Positions 51,134 through 59,431 are shown, numbered from the stretch's first letter. The stretch: DNA of 64,000 nt from Verrucomicrobiota bacterium (GCA_013286145.1 JABDGH010000005.1:1-64000), one strand, 5' to 3'. A program made the numbers and translations. Notes: a model not told the origin generated them from the letters alone.

Positions 51134-51847
51134 TCATGCCGCCTGCGCCAAAGGCACGCCCTGGCTGGCGAGGATGGAAGTAAAAAGGCCGAGTCCGTCA
51201 CTGCTGCCGAGGATTTTTTCCGAGGCGCGTTCCGGGTGCGGCATGAGACCGAACACATTGCCCGCGCGATTGGTGATACCCGCAATGTGCCGCTGAGAAC
51301 CGTTTGGGTTCGATCCGGGCGTCGTGCGGCCTTGGGAATCGCTATAGGTAAATAGTACCTGCTTATGTAGGAAGAGCGCGTCGAGCGTCGCTTCATCCGC
51401 GACGTAATGACCTTCACCGTGGGCGATGGGGAGTTGCAACACCTGGCCAGTCAAGTATTCGCTCGTGAAGCGGCTGCTCGGATGCTCGACACGAACCGGG
51501 ATCGTTTCGCAGCGAAAGTGAAGGCTCGTGTTGCGCACCAGTACACCGGGGAGCAAACCCGCTTCGCAGAGAATCTGAAAGCCGTTGCAGATGCCCAGAA
51601 CCGTCTTGCCCTGTCCTGCAGCTTCCTTCACGGCGGGCATGATCGGGGAAAAACGGGCGATGGCTCCGCAGCGGAGATAATCGCCGTAGGAAAATCCGCC
51701 CGGCAGCACAACCGCGTCGGCACCCTTCAAGGAGGAGTCTTTGTGCCAGATGTAATCGACCTCCTGCGCGAGCACATTTTTCAGGACGTGAAAAACGTCC
51801 TGATCGCAATTGGAACCTGGAAATTGAATGACAGCCCAGCGCATCAT
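51134..51847 (-). CDS. purQ: Phosphoribosylformylglycinamidine synthase subunit PurQ
   Basis: This 237-residue class I glutamine amidotransferase supplies ammonia to PurL. The nucleophile cysteine is in [19 protein letters not shown], and the His/Glu pair in [29 protein letters not shown] is the PurQ N terminus. Two ATGs (51847 and 51844) follow each other; the first overlaps the purS stop as ATGA. It is followed by the palindrome and the ORF6N gene. Length and motifs are normal. Confidence 0.95.
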   Translation of the reverse strand: MMRWAVIQFPGSNCDQDVFHVLKNVLAQEVDYIWHKDSSLKGADAVVLPGGFSYGDYLRCGAIARFSPIMPAVKEAAGQGKTVLGICNGFQILCEAGLLPGVLVRNTSLHFRCETIPVRVEHPSSRFTSEYLTGQVLQLPIAHGEGHYVADEATLDALFLHKQVLFTYSDSQGRTTPGSNPNGSQRHIAGITNRAGNVFGLMPHPERASEKILGSSDGLGLFTSILASQGVPLAQAA

Positions 51848-52254
51848 TTACCTTTTTTCTTTTTGACGGCAGCGCGACGCACCGTTTTTTTGACCTTGGT
51901 CTTTTTAACCGGCTTGGACGCGGCCTTTTTGGCAACAGGACGGGACGCGGCTTTTTTGACCGCCTTTTTTGCAGCGGGTTTGGACGCTGCTTTGACCTTG
52001 GGCGGTTCGGCACCCTTGAGAGTCAAAACATAATCCTCGATTACAGGATTGGAGAGGAGATCCTTACAAATTGTCTCAAGCTGGGCGCGGGCTTTATTGA
52101 GGTCGTTGCCTTCGAGTTCGAGTTCGATGCATTTGCCGACGTGGGCCTGTTTAACCGTGGAGACGCCGAGGTGCTGGATGGCGCGACAAACAGCATCTCC
52201 CTGCGGATCGAAGATGCTGGCGCGGGGACGAACGATGACTTGGGCTCGAATCAT
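51844..52254 (-). CDS. purS: PurS with a lysine/alanine-rich C-terminal tail
   Basis: This 136-residue protein has a normal PurS core in residues ~1-83 (QVIVRPRASIFDPQGDAVCR, VGKCIELELEG, LLSNPVIEDYVLTL), the small bridging subunit that joins PurL and PurQ in FGAM synthase. It is about 50 residues longer than the family usual of ~80. The extra tail is made of AAKKAVKKAASRP-like runs of Lys, Ala and Pro (residues ~90-136), resembling eukaryotic histone H1 and bacterial nucleoid-type tails. The tail is likely disordered and positively charged. It overlaps purQ. Function of the tail is unknown. Confidence 0.92.
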   Translation of the reverse strand: MIRAQVIVRPRASIFDPQGDAVCRAIQHLGVSTVKQAHVGKCIELELEGNDLNKARAQLETICKDLLSNPVIEDYVLTLKGAEPPKVKAASKPAAKKAVKKAASRPVAKKAASKPVKKTKVKKTVRRAAVKKKKGK

Positions 52255-52341
52255 GATGGTTTATTTGTATCGCCTTTCGACGACCCTTGTCGAGTTTTGC
52301 TGCTCAGATATTGTTCTATTTTGAGGACATGACCTGTCACC

Positions 52342-52956
52342 TCAATCCAGCCCTGTCAATTCGTAGCTGGCGAGGGCTTCGCGGAGATTGACGCCAGGGC
52401 GGAGATGTATGGTTTGCCAGCCGAGTTTCGATGCTCCGAGGATGTGGGACTCGATATCGTCGATGAAGAGGGCTTTCAGGGGATCGATGCCACCAAGGGC
52501 GGTGAGCGCAGCATCGTAGATTTCGCGTTCGGGTTTCATGACGCGGATTTCGTGCGAATAGATGCGGGCGTGGAAGAGGGAAAAGAAAGAGTAGGTGGCC
52601 TCAGCATAGGCGATGTGGGCGTCGTTGGTGTTGGAGATAATGGCGAGCGGGTAATGGGGTGCGAGTAGTGCGGCAAGGGCGATGTGGTCGGAAAGAGGAG
52701 TGAAGATTTCGCAGCAACAGGCGCGAAGCTCCTTCGTGGTGCCTTGGTAACGAAGGAGCTTTTTGAGATGGGCGAAGTATTTGGCCGAGGTGATGCCGCC
52801 TTTCTCGTAGATGATTCCTTGTTGATCTTTCAGGAACAGCGGTGTCATTTCGGCTGCGGTTAGCGATGACTTTTTCGCGATGCGCACGAGCATGGCTTCC
52901 TTGTCAAAATCGAGGAGGACTTTGCCGAGATCGAAGCAAATGGCGGAAATTTTCAT
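52342..52956 (-). CDS. HAD-superfamily hydrolase
   Basis: This 204-residue protein begins MKISAICFDLGKVLLDFDKE, with the HAD motif I as FDLGKVLLDFD (DxGx instead of DxDx at the nucleophile position: D8 and the residue after). LAIISNTNDAHIA is motif II, and the Lys in VMKPEREIYDAAL is motif III. FIDDIESHILGASKLGWQTI is motif IV with its aspartates. It resembles the YihX/HAD-IA-3 group that dephosphorylates sugar phosphates. No partner gene is evident. Confidence 0.85.
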   Translation of the reverse strand: MKISAICFDLGKVLLDFDKEAMLVRIAKKSSLTAAEMTPLFLKDQQGIIYEKGGITSAKYFAHLKKLLRYQGTTKELRACCCEIFTPLSDHIALAALLAPHYPLAIISNTNDAHIAYAEATYSFFSLFHARIYSHEIRVMKPEREIYDAALTALGGIDPLKALFIDDIESHILGASKLGWQTIHLRPGVNLREALASYELTGLD

Positions 52957-53103
52957 AAAGGAATTTTGGACAGGATTACCATGATTTACAGGATTGGAGG
53001 AGAGAATGATGACGGCGTCATCCTGTGCTTCCGGCAGAAATGCCTTGTTCCTGTCAAAAAACTCTCCCTGTTGATTTCAACGTGAATCTGGTAGAAAGTG
53101 CTC

Positions 53104-53793
53104 ATGTTACCGGAAAATCGTGCCTTTATTATTCGCGGGGATGATGGCGAGGAATATGGTCCGGTGGACATGGACGCGCTGCGCGAATGGGTGCGGGAAA
53201 ATCGTGCCGGGCTGGGAACGGTGGTGCGGCAGGATGAACCGGGCGCACTGTGGCAACCGTGGCAATATTACCCCGAATTGGTCACATTGCTGGCTGAGGC
53301 CCATGCCACCAGCCCCGTGCCGGGCCAACCGGGACTGGTCATTGCGCCGATGCGAAAACGAATCCTGGCCTGCCTGATCGATTTGATCCTGAGCTATATT
53401 TTGGTGGTTCCGATCCTGTTTATCGTAACGCTGATTTATGCGCCAGATTGGTATATTCAATGTACGTTGGCGCTCGCCCGGGCTCAAACTCCGCTGCCGG
53501 AAGCACCCTTCCGATACGGATTGTTCGTGACCCTGCTTTCACAACTGGGACTCATGCTTTACATGGCTGGTTTTCACGCCACCCACGGCAAGACTCCGGC
53601 CAAGGCGATTTTTCGCATCCGTGTGGTGGATCAAAACGGGAATAAGCCTTCTTTTACGAAGTCGGTGCTGCGCGCGCTGGCCATGGTTGTTTCCTTGTCC
53701 TTTTATGGAATCCCGATCGCTTATGCTTTCTTTAATCCGCAACGACGCGCCTTTCATGATTTCGTCGCGGGAACCTACGTGGTCGAGGCATGA
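53104..53793 (+). CDS. GYF_2 and RDD domain membrane protein
   Basis: The ATG at 53104 gives 229 residues; a GTG at 53098 would add two residues. Residues ~7-70 are a GYF_2 domain (IRGDDGEEYGPVDMDALREW to ALWQPWQYYPEL). The rest is an RDD domain with about three membrane helices: RKRILACLIDLILSYILVVP, LLSQLGLMLYMAGFHATHGK and VLRALAMVVSLSFYGIPIAY, with the R..D and GKTPAKAIF motifs. RDD proteins are membrane proteins often linked to ion or solute transport. The stop overlaps the nadD start (ATGA). Confidence 0.82.
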   Translation: MLPENRAFIIRGDDGEEYGPVDMDALREWVRENRAGLGTVVRQDEPGALWQPWQYYPELVTLLAEAHATSPVPGQPGLVIAPMRKRILACLIDLILSYILVVPILFIVTLIYAPDWYIQCTLALARAQTPLPEAPFRYGLFVTLLSQLGLMLYMAGFHATHGKTPAKAIFRIRVVDQNGNKPSFTKSVLRALAMVVSLSFYGIPIAYAFFNPQRRAFHDFVAGTYVVEA

Positions 53794-54401
53794 AAGCGAA
53801 AGGGAAAGCTTCACCGAGCCAGCGCCGCCTGCGGCTGGGTATTTATGGCGGCACATTCGATCCCGTGCATAACGGCCATCTTCTCATGGCCCGCGACGCT
53901 CTGGAACAAGCCCGTCTGGACGCCATGCTCTTCGTGCCCTGCAACCGGTCGCCGTTCAAGGCGCACAAATCGCACGCAACTGACGCCCAGCGACTGGCGA
54001 TGTTGCGACTGGCGCTCAAGGGCGAGCCTCGTTTCTGGCTCACGCGTTGCGAACTTGACCGGCCCGCGCCGTCCTACGCCTTCGATACCGCGACCGAAAT
54101 CCGGGAAGCCTTTCCGCGCGCGGAACTTTTCTGGCTCATCGGGACCGATCAACTGGCGAAGCTGGATAAGTGGCACCGCCCGGACGACCTGCGTCGCCTG
54201 GTGAAATTCCTGCTCCTGCCGCGCGGGGAAGCCACTCCGAAAAAACGGTCGGGAACGGTTCTAAGCTTGCCGCAGCCGCGTCGAGTCGATATATCAGCAA
54301 CAGAAATTCGTCGCCGCGTGAAATCCTGTTTATCGATCGATCACTTTGTTTCCCATTCGGTCGCGGCTTATATCAAACGTCATCGTCTCTACCTTTCCTG
54401 A
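53790..54401 (+). CDS. nadD: Nicotinate-nucleotide adenylyltransferase
   Basis: This 203-residue enzyme makes deamido-NAD from nicotinate mononucleotide and ATP. LGIYGGTFDPVHNGHLLMAR carries the GGTFDP and HxGH motifs. FVPCNRSPFK and APSYAFDTATEI supply the substrate loop. LFWLIGTDQLAKLDKWHRPD and VDISATEIRRRV, with the ISSTxxR-type motif, complete it. It overlaps the RDD gene and is followed eight bases later by rsfS, an arrangement common in many bacteria. Confidence 0.94.
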   Translation: MKAKGKASPSQRRLRLGIYGGTFDPVHNGHLLMARDALEQARLDAMLFVPCNRSPFKAHKSHATDAQRLAMLRLALKGEPRFWLTRCELDRPAPSYAFDTATEIREAFPRAELFWLIGTDQLAKLDKWHRPDDLRRLVKFLLLPRGEATPKKRSGTVLSLPQPRRVDISATEIRRRVKSCLSIDHFVSHSVAAYIKRHRLYLS

Positions 54402-54408
54402 AAACTTC

Positions 54409-54786
54409 ATGCCTAAAACTTCCCGCGCAGCCCTGACAAGTTTAAAACTCGCCCATCGTTGCGTGGAATTTGCCCTGGATAAAAAAGCTCTCGATCCAAT
54501 CATTCTCGACCTGCGGAAAATTTCCAGCATCACCGATTATCTGGTCATTTGTTCCGCCCTGTCGGAGCCACAGATCAAGGCCATCGCCACTGGCGTGGAG
54601 AAATCGCTCAAGGACGATTTCGGCCGTCATCCCCACGCAGTTGACGGCTTTCCCACCAGCCAGTGGGTGGTGATCGATTACGGTGATGTAATGCTCCATA
54701 TTTTCCATGACCAGAAACGTCCGGTTTATGCCTTGGAAGAGCTATGGAGCGATGCGCCGCAGGTAGCTATTCTTCACTCCAGTTAG
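54409..54786 (+). CDS. rsfS: Ribosomal silencing factor RsfS
   Basis: This 125-residue protein binds ribosomal protein uL14 and keeps subunits apart in slow growth. SITDYLVICSALSEPQIKAI is the RsfS signature (SS.TDYFVI.SG.S), and GFPTSQWVVIDYGDVMLHIF, then YALEELWSDAP, match the family C terminus. The ATG at 54409 is used; an earlier in-frame start at 54346 lies inside nadD. Its place directly after nadD supports the assignment. Confidence 0.93.
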   Translation: MPKTSRAALTSLKLAHRCVEFALDKKALDPIILDLRKISSITDYLVICSALSEPQIKAIATGVEKSLKDDFGRHPHAVDGFPTSQWVVIDYGDVMLHIFHDQKRPVYALEELWSDAPQVAILHSS

Positions 54787-54835
54787 TAGTTCGGTTTGGA
54801 GTTTTTTCTTTTTGAAAGTGGCCATCTCTGGCAAA

Positions 54836-55543
54836 ATGATCGTTCCGCTCATGCGTCTTCTCGTCACTTTTATTTCCTTTTTAGTATTAGGTACACTGGC
54901 CGCATCCGCACAAAGCCGTGAAGACATCGTGCTCACGGGAGGACCCGCCCTCCGTTTTCTCGAGCACGGCAAGGCCGCTTCGCACGATTTTTATTGGTTC
55001 AATTTTATCGATGCGAGCGTCATCCGATTGAAGGAATTAAAGGATCAAGCCAAACCGGATGAACAAGTTACCTGGGTGGTCTATCGGCCCGGCTATGTTT
55101 CGCGCAGCCACGAAATGGAAATGGATCTGCTGCCCCAAATCAAAGCCAAGGCCCAGCAAGTCGGCGTAAACCTGGTCTGGTTCGACACGAAAGAAGAACT
55201 CATCAGTTATTTCAACAAGGGTCTCGACCGCGACAAAACAAAGATCGCCAGCTTCGATTATTTCGGTCACTCCAATAAAGCCTGCTTTCTCTTCGACTAC
55301 AGCAATACGATCGACACCATGTCGATCACCTTCCTCCATGTGCGCGACCTGAAGAAAATCGACTCGGATGATTTCTCTTCCCACGCGGCCTGTAAAAGCT
55401 GGGGTTGCCATTCCGGCGAAATGTACAGCCAATGGTGGAAGAGCCATTTTAATTTCCCCATGATTGGGGCCATCGGCAAGACGGACTTTTCTCACGGTGG
55501 TGAACCTGTCCTCTCCAATTCGGATGGCAAATGGACGCAGTAA
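54836..55543 (+). CDS. Secreted protein with possible caspase/CHAT-like fold
   Basis: The ATG at 54836 gives 235 residues with a signal peptide (LVTFISFLVLGTLAASAQS). Alternatives are TTG 54812 and ATG 54851. The body alternates strands and helices like a clan CD (caspase/CHAT) fold: TWVVYRPGYVSRSHEMEMDL, VNLVWFDTKEELISYFN, then ASFDYFGHSNKACFLFDYS with a histidine, and AACKSWGCHSGEMYSQWWKS with a cysteine, followed by MIGAIGKTDFSH. His and Cys lie where the catalytic dyad would be. This fold reading is my inference from pattern, not a recognised family. The next gene is also secreted and follows closely. Confidence 0.5.
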   Translation: MIVPLMRLLVTFISFLVLGTLAASAQSREDIVLTGGPALRFLEHGKAASHDFYWFNFIDASVIRLKELKDQAKPDEQVTWVVYRPGYVSRSHEMEMDLLPQIKAKAQQVGVNLVWFDTKEELISYFNKGLDRDKTKIASFDYFGHSNKACFLFDYSNTIDTMSITFLHVRDLKKIDSDDFSSHAACKSWGCHSGEMYSQWWKSHFNFPMIGAIGKTDFSHGGEPVLSNSDGKWTQ

Positions 55544-55568
55544 TTTGGACTCTTTCCTTTCGCATTAT

Positions 55569-56186
55569 ATGAGCCGTTTCCTTGTCATTCCCGGACTCTT
55601 ATTGGGAGCATGGATTTTTTCTTCCAGCCAGCTTCCGGCCCAAACGGAAACCGAACCCGTTTATACCGCTCCCGTCGGTGCGCCTCCGCCCGTTGCACCT
55701 CCCGTGCGAAAGGGGTCGCCGCTCGATCATCTGACGAACGACGTGAAACTCGCGACACCCACCGTGGGTTACAAGGAAGGCAACACCAATGCTCCCGATT
55801 ACTGGGTCGCTCACCGTTTTGTCGATGACATGGGTGGAAGCGGTTGGGGTTGGGTGAAGAAAAAGGGAGATGGCTGGGGTTCCGCCAAATGGGTGGCATT
55901 GCAGGAAAATCCGGGATTGGCCGTGGCACCTTACCGCAAACTCCTTTTGCATGACGCCGATAATAATTGGGAATACAAATTTTGGGGCAGCATCGCCGCC
56001 TACAAGGCTTACGACCCGCACCTCGATGAAATGGTGCCGGTGTTTATCCTTCAAGGTTACGAAGTCGTCGGATCGGCAAATCCGCTCAATATCAAAACAG
56101 GGCCTTCGGATCGTGTCAGGCACCGTCCCAGTGGCGCCTCTTCACGCAACAGTCGTCCGATTCTCACCGATCCCGGTATTGATTAA
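55569..56186 (+). CDS. Secreted protein of unknown function
   Basis: The ATG at 55569 gives 205 residues with a signal peptide (MSRFLVIPGLLLGAWIFSSS). A Pro/Val-rich linker (PVYTAPVGAPPPVAPPVRKG) precedes a Trp- and Gly-rich domain, GGSGWGWVKKKGDGWGSAKW. Further strands are LLLHDADNNWEYKFWG, DPHLDEMVPVFILQGYEVVG. The aromatic pattern suggests a small beta-rich, secreted domain. It follows the possible caspase-like gene by 25 bases, so the pair may act together outside the cell membrane. No family recognised. The earlier in-frame start at 55464 overlaps that gene. Confidence 0.65.
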   Translation: MSRFLVIPGLLLGAWIFSSSQLPAQTETEPVYTAPVGAPPPVAPPVRKGSPLDHLTNDVKLATPTVGYKEGNTNAPDYWVAHRFVDDMGGSGWGWVKKKGDGWGSAKWVALQENPGLAVAPYRKLLLHDADNNWEYKFWGSIAAYKAYDPHLDEMVPVFILQGYEVVGSANPLNIKTGPSDRVRHRPSGASSRNSRPILTDPGID

Positions 56187-56198
56187 TTATAAAAAAAT

Positions 56199-56226
56199 CT
56201 GTCATCCCTCGACAAGGTCGTGGATT
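56199..56226. repeat. Degenerate family 1 repeat
   Basis: CTGTCATCCCTCGACAAGGT CGTGGATT keeps the GTCATCCC and TCGACAAG blocks but in a rearranged, shortened form. It lies between 3' end of the 55569 gene and the next small gene. Confidence 0.5.
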
Positions 56227-56262
56227 TGACATTCAGGTACTTCCCACGAAACTTTAATCCCC

Positions 56263-56385
56263 ATGATACCCGATTTACCCACGTTAGCTGGCGGTTGGAA
56301 TCCCTGGATTATATTGGGCTTCAAAACTCTCGTCGCAGCGGGCTTCATGGCCCTGGGAGATACCTTTATTCTCTATGCCTGCTGA
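56263..56385 (+). CDS. Possible 40-residue membrane peptide
   Basis: An ATG at 56263 opens 40 codons: MIPDLPTLAGGWNPWIILGF then KTLVAAGFMALGDTFILYAC. The hydrophobic stretch would be one membrane span. The stop overlaps the start of the next gene (56375-56385). No ribosome site is clear, so it may be a leader peptide or not be expressed. Close overlap with a gene that itself encodes a membrane protein is the only support. Confidence 0.35.
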   Translation: MIPDLPTLAGGWNPWIILGFKTLVAAGFMALGDTFILYAC

Positions 56386-56818
56386 AAAGAGCGATGAATT
56401 CGGTTACGTGCGCGACCCGCTTTTTCTGTTAAGTGTCGCGCTCTACTTCATTAACCGCGAGTTGATCAAACCGAACCTGCACCATTATTCGCCTCTTTTT
56501 CATGGGCATTTTAACGATTCCCTTCTTGTGCCCGTGATCCTGCCGCTTTATCTCCTATTCTATCGGTGGATTGGTCTCCGTCCGGATAATGCTCCGCCGA
56601 GGTTCTGGGAAATAGCTCTTCATGTTCCTCTCTGGGCCATTTTTTTCGAATGGTTTGGCCCACTGATGCTGCATAAAGGCATTGCTGACCCGATTGATTC
56701 GTGGTGTTTTGCGGGTTCCGGCATCATTTCATGGCTGGTATGGCAGCGTGCCTGGTTGATGCAAAAAATGAAACAGCCACAACGTGCGGAGGCGTCAGTT
56801 GGTGCGCTGGAATCATGA
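56375..56818 (+). CDS. Multi-span membrane protein
   Basis: This 147-residue protein (ATG 56375, GGGAG 21 bases upstream) has about four hydrophobic stretches: PLFLLSVALYFINREL, SLLVPVILPLYLLFYRWIGL, EIALHVPLWAIFFEWFGPLM and SGIISWLVWQRAWL. It keeps the motifs NREL and HHYSPLF..HFND in the first loop. It has the look of a VanZ-like or related small membrane family, but no signature was matched. Function is unknown. It is followed by the metallophosphoesterase gene 62 bases later. Confidence 0.62.
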   Translation: MPAEKSDEFGYVRDPLFLLSVALYFINRELIKPNLHHYSPLFHGHFNDSLLVPVILPLYLLFYRWIGLRPDNAPPRFWEIALHVPLWAIFFEWFGPLMLHKGIADPIDSWCFAGSGIISWLVWQRAWLMQKMKQPQRAEASVGALES

Positions 56819-56880
56819 CGGCTTTGTCATGATGACGTGGTTGAAAGAGCATTGCCAATAGGCGAGAATCGATCCCTGCC

Positions 56881-58053
56881 ATGGAAATACGGATTCTAAT
56901 TACGATATTCGTGGTTGTGCTGAATGGTGCCTATGCCGCCCTTCTGATCGGGCTGCTGAGACGTCGCAAGCCCTGGCCCAGGTTTATTGGGATCGCCCTC
57001 GGCATCTGGGCCGTGACGATGAGCGGCCTGTTCATCCTCGAGCTTTTTGCGCCTGTGGAATGGAAGCCCTTCATGCGTCACTGGCTTTACCTGCCCATCG
57101 CGGTAGAGATGGTTTGGAACGTCCTTTTCATACAACAATTGTTTCTCGCGACGATTATCGTGGTCTTGGCCCTGACACGCCTGCGTCCGGTAAAAGCTTC
57201 ACCTCCAGTTTCACCCGCCGACCTTTCCCGCCGCAAATTCATTTACCTTCTCTCATACGGAGCCGCCCCGGCTGTTGCCCTGGGTGCGGGTGTGCACGGT
57301 ACCCTGTCGCAATACGATTTACGTGTGCGCGAACTTCGCATTCCCATCACAGGTTTGCCGCCCGAGTTTGAAGGATTCACGATTGCCCATGTCAGCGATC
57401 TCCATTCGGGTCTCTTTTGCGGCCCGGAACGACTAAAAATCATCAGCGATAGGGCCAATGACCTGAAAGCCGACCTGGTGACAGTCACGGGAGACGTCAT
57501 CAACACCGAAATGGGCGAATTGCCCGTGGCGCTTGCTGCAATCCAACGAATCGAATCGCGTCACGGCACCTATCTGTGCGAGGGCAACCACGATGTCATT
57601 CCCGGTCGTGGAAAAGTCGTTGATGCCTGTGCTCAAAATAATCTCCCGATGCTTTTTGGCTCCACCAAAATTATCCCGGTTCAAGACCGGAGAATATTGA
57701 TTGCAGGTCTGCCCTGGATGCGGCACGGCTTTGAAGGAAAACCGGAATTAGTCAGCAATCTTTATCCCGAGCGACAGGAAGGCGACGTGCGTATCCTGCT
57801 CGCGCATCACCCCCACTTATTCGACATTGCAGATAGCACTGATCTCGTTTTGACTGGCCATACGCATGGCGGCCAGATCATGTTTGGGCCGTTGGGCCTG
57901 GGACCTCTTTTCTTCAAATATTGGAGCGGCCTTTATCAACGGAGCAACAGTACGATGGTTGTCTCCAATGGCTGCGGGGATTGGTTTCCCTGCCGCATCG
58001 GCGCACCTGCGGAAATCGGGCTGTTACGACTGACGGCGGCAAAAACGGGATGA
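56881..58053 (+). CDS. Membrane metallophosphoesterase (YaeI/YkuE-like)
   Basis: This 390-residue protein has about three N-terminal membrane helices (residues ~1-105; LITIFVVVLNGAYAALLIGL onwards). A twin-arginine-like stretch (LSRRKFIYLLS) and calcineurin-like phosphoesterase domain follow. Metal ligands are in IAHVSDLHSGLFCGPE, LVTVTGDVINTEMGEL, EGNHDVIPGRG, ILLAHHPHLF and LVLTGHTHGGQIMFGPLG. YaeI/YkuE-type enzymes hydrolyse UDP-2,3-diacylglucosamine or similar lipids at the membrane. Substrate here is open. It lies alone before the MntR-like gene. Confidence 0.85.
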   Translation: MEIRILITIFVVVLNGAYAALLIGLLRRRKPWPRFIGIALGIWAVTMSGLFILELFAPVEWKPFMRHWLYLPIAVEMVWNVLFIQQLFLATIIVVLALTRLRPVKASPPVSPADLSRRKFIYLLSYGAAPAVALGAGVHGTLSQYDLRVRELRIPITGLPPEFEGFTIAHVSDLHSGLFCGPERLKIISDRANDLKADLVTVTGDVINTEMGELPVALAAIQRIESRHGTYLCEGNHDVIPGRGKVVDACAQNNLPMLFGSTKIIPVQDRRILIAGLPWMRHGFEGKPELVSNLYPERQEGDVRILLAHHPHLFDIADSTDLVLTGHTHGGQIMFGPLGLGPLFFKYWSGLYQRSNSTMVVSNGCGDWFPCRIGAPAEIGLLRLTAAKTG

Positions 58054-58118
58054 CCGATTTCCCCTCCCATGCTGACCTGAAAAAGATGGATTAGGACTCT
58101 TTTCCATCTGTTTTCCCA

Positions 58119-58135
58119 AACAATATAAGATTGTT
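58119..58135. promoter_or_regulatory. Candidate MntR-like operator dyad
   Basis: AACAAT-ATAAG-ATTGTT forms 6-bp inverted arms, 57 bases upstream of the metal regulator start. It is a candidate site by position and symmetry only. Confidence 0.35.
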
Positions 58136-58192
58136 ATGTCAAACAACCGTTATCGGCTTTACACTTGTTGCGTGCTTTAATAATCTTTTCTC

Positions 58193-58669
58193 ATGGTCAG
58201 GCCGACAGGAAAATCTTCCGCGATGTCAACCAGCGGGAGTCCCCGCAAACGAAGCGCCCATGACCGCTCCGTGGTGACCGAAAGCATGGAGGACTACCTC
58301 GAATGCATCTTCGACTTGGAAAACAGCAAAGGTTACGCCTGTGTTTCCGATGTCGCCGAAGCCCTCCAATTGAACCGGGCCAGCACCTCCATCATGGTGA
58401 AGCGTCTCGGCAAGCTGGGTTTTCTGCGTTACGAACCCTACCGTGGGTTTGCCCTGACTCCCGAAGGCACCCGGGTGGCTGAAAAAATTCGCAAGCGCCA
58501 TGCCATGCTGGCCGAGTTGTTTCAGCTCATGGGCCTGAATAATCGCGACCATCTATCCGATATAGAAGGTATCGAACATCACTTGAGCGAACGCGCTTTT
58601 CGTCGCTTTGCCGAATTGGCGTCGCATCTGCGCCGACATCCCCTTCCCCGTTCTACTACCGGGCATTGA
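58193..58669 (+). CDS. mntR: DtxR/MntR-family metal-dependent regulator
   Basis: This 158-residue regulator has a winged helix (MEDYLECIFDLENSKGYACV, LNRASTSIMVKRLGKLGFLR) and a metal-binding dimer domain. The E. coli/Bacillus MntR ligands are visible: Asp and Glu in MEDYLE, His in KRHAMLAEL, and Glu-Glu-His in DIEGIEHHLSE. These fit MntR rather than DtxR (no SH3 domain). It would repress Mn2+ uptake when manganese is present. No transporter gene lies nearby; the COG4705 gene at 18907 is not linked. The next gene is a methyltransferase 22 bases away. Confidence 0.85.
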   Translation: MVRPTGKSSAMSTSGSPRKRSAHDRSVVTESMEDYLECIFDLENSKGYACVSDVAEALQLNRASTSIMVKRLGKLGFLRYEPYRGFALTPEGTRVAEKIRKRHAMLAELFQLMGLNNRDHLSDIEGIEHHLSERAFRRFAELASHLRRHPLPRSTTGH

Positions 58670-58691
58670 TTCAGTTTTAAGACGTAAAAAT

Positions 58692-59357
58692 ATGTGGGCC
58701 AAATATCTCTCCTTCAACGACGAACTCTATAAATACATGGTCGCCCAGCGATCAGATGCGCACGACCCTGTGATGGAAGCGCTTCACGCCGAAACGCAAA
58801 CCCTGGGAGAAATCAGCCAGATGGCGATCGGCCCGGATCAGGCCAGCTTCATGACTTTTCTGGTCGCCACCCTTGGGGTCAAATCTGCTGTTGAAGTTGG
58901 CACCTTCACGGGCACAAGTTCCATCAGCATCGCGCGCGGGATTCCTGCCGGGGGTAAATTGATTTGCTTCGACCAGGATTTCAAATGGACGAGCATCGCC
59001 CGTCGCTATTGGATGAAAGCTGGCGTGGAGAAGAAAATTGAACTGCGCCTGGGCAATGCCCGCGACTTACTCATCCATTTTAGACCGCCCAAGCCCCTCG
59101 ATTTTGTTTTCATCGATGCCGACAAGACGTCATACGATCTCTACTACGAAGCGCTTTTGCCCCATGTGCGACCCGGTGGCGTCATTCTTTTCGATAACAT
59201 GCTTATGGGTGGAAAAGTGATCGATCCGACCGAAAAACATTCGCCCGCCAATCACGCCATTGATCAACTCAACCGCAAGCTTGCCACTGATCCGCGCATC
59301 CACGCCGTTCTTATACCGGTGGCTGACGGTCTCTATCTCTGTCGTAAAAACGGTTGA
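58692..59357 (+). CDS. O-methyltransferase family 3 (catechol/caffeoyl-CoA type)
   Basis: The ATG at 58692 gives 221 residues; the frame opens earlier inside the regulator gene. ALGVKSAVEVGTFTGTSSIS-like sequence (LGVKSAVEVGTFTGTS) is motif I of the SAM fold, PLDFVFIDADKTSYDLYYEA is motif II with the metal Asp, and GGVILFDNMLMGGKV the third metal site. This is the cation-dependent OMT family, which needs a divalent metal. Metal dependence makes its position after an MntR-like gene suggestive but not proof. The acceptor is unknown. Confidence 0.9.
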   Translation: MWAKYLSFNDELYKYMVAQRSDAHDPVMEALHAETQTLGEISQMAIGPDQASFMTFLVATLGVKSAVEVGTFTGTSSISIARGIPAGGKLICFDQDFKWTSIARRYWMKAGVEKKIELRLGNARDLLIHFRPPKPLDFVFIDADKTSYDLYYEALLPHVRPGGVILFDNMLMGGKVIDPTEKHSPANHAIDQLNRKLATDPRIHAVLIPVADGLYLCRKNG

Positions 59358-59431
59358 GCATCTTCGATTTAGTCGAGTGCTCCTATTTACCGTGGACTGC
59401 TACCAGTTACCTGCGGTGACTTGAGATAGCT

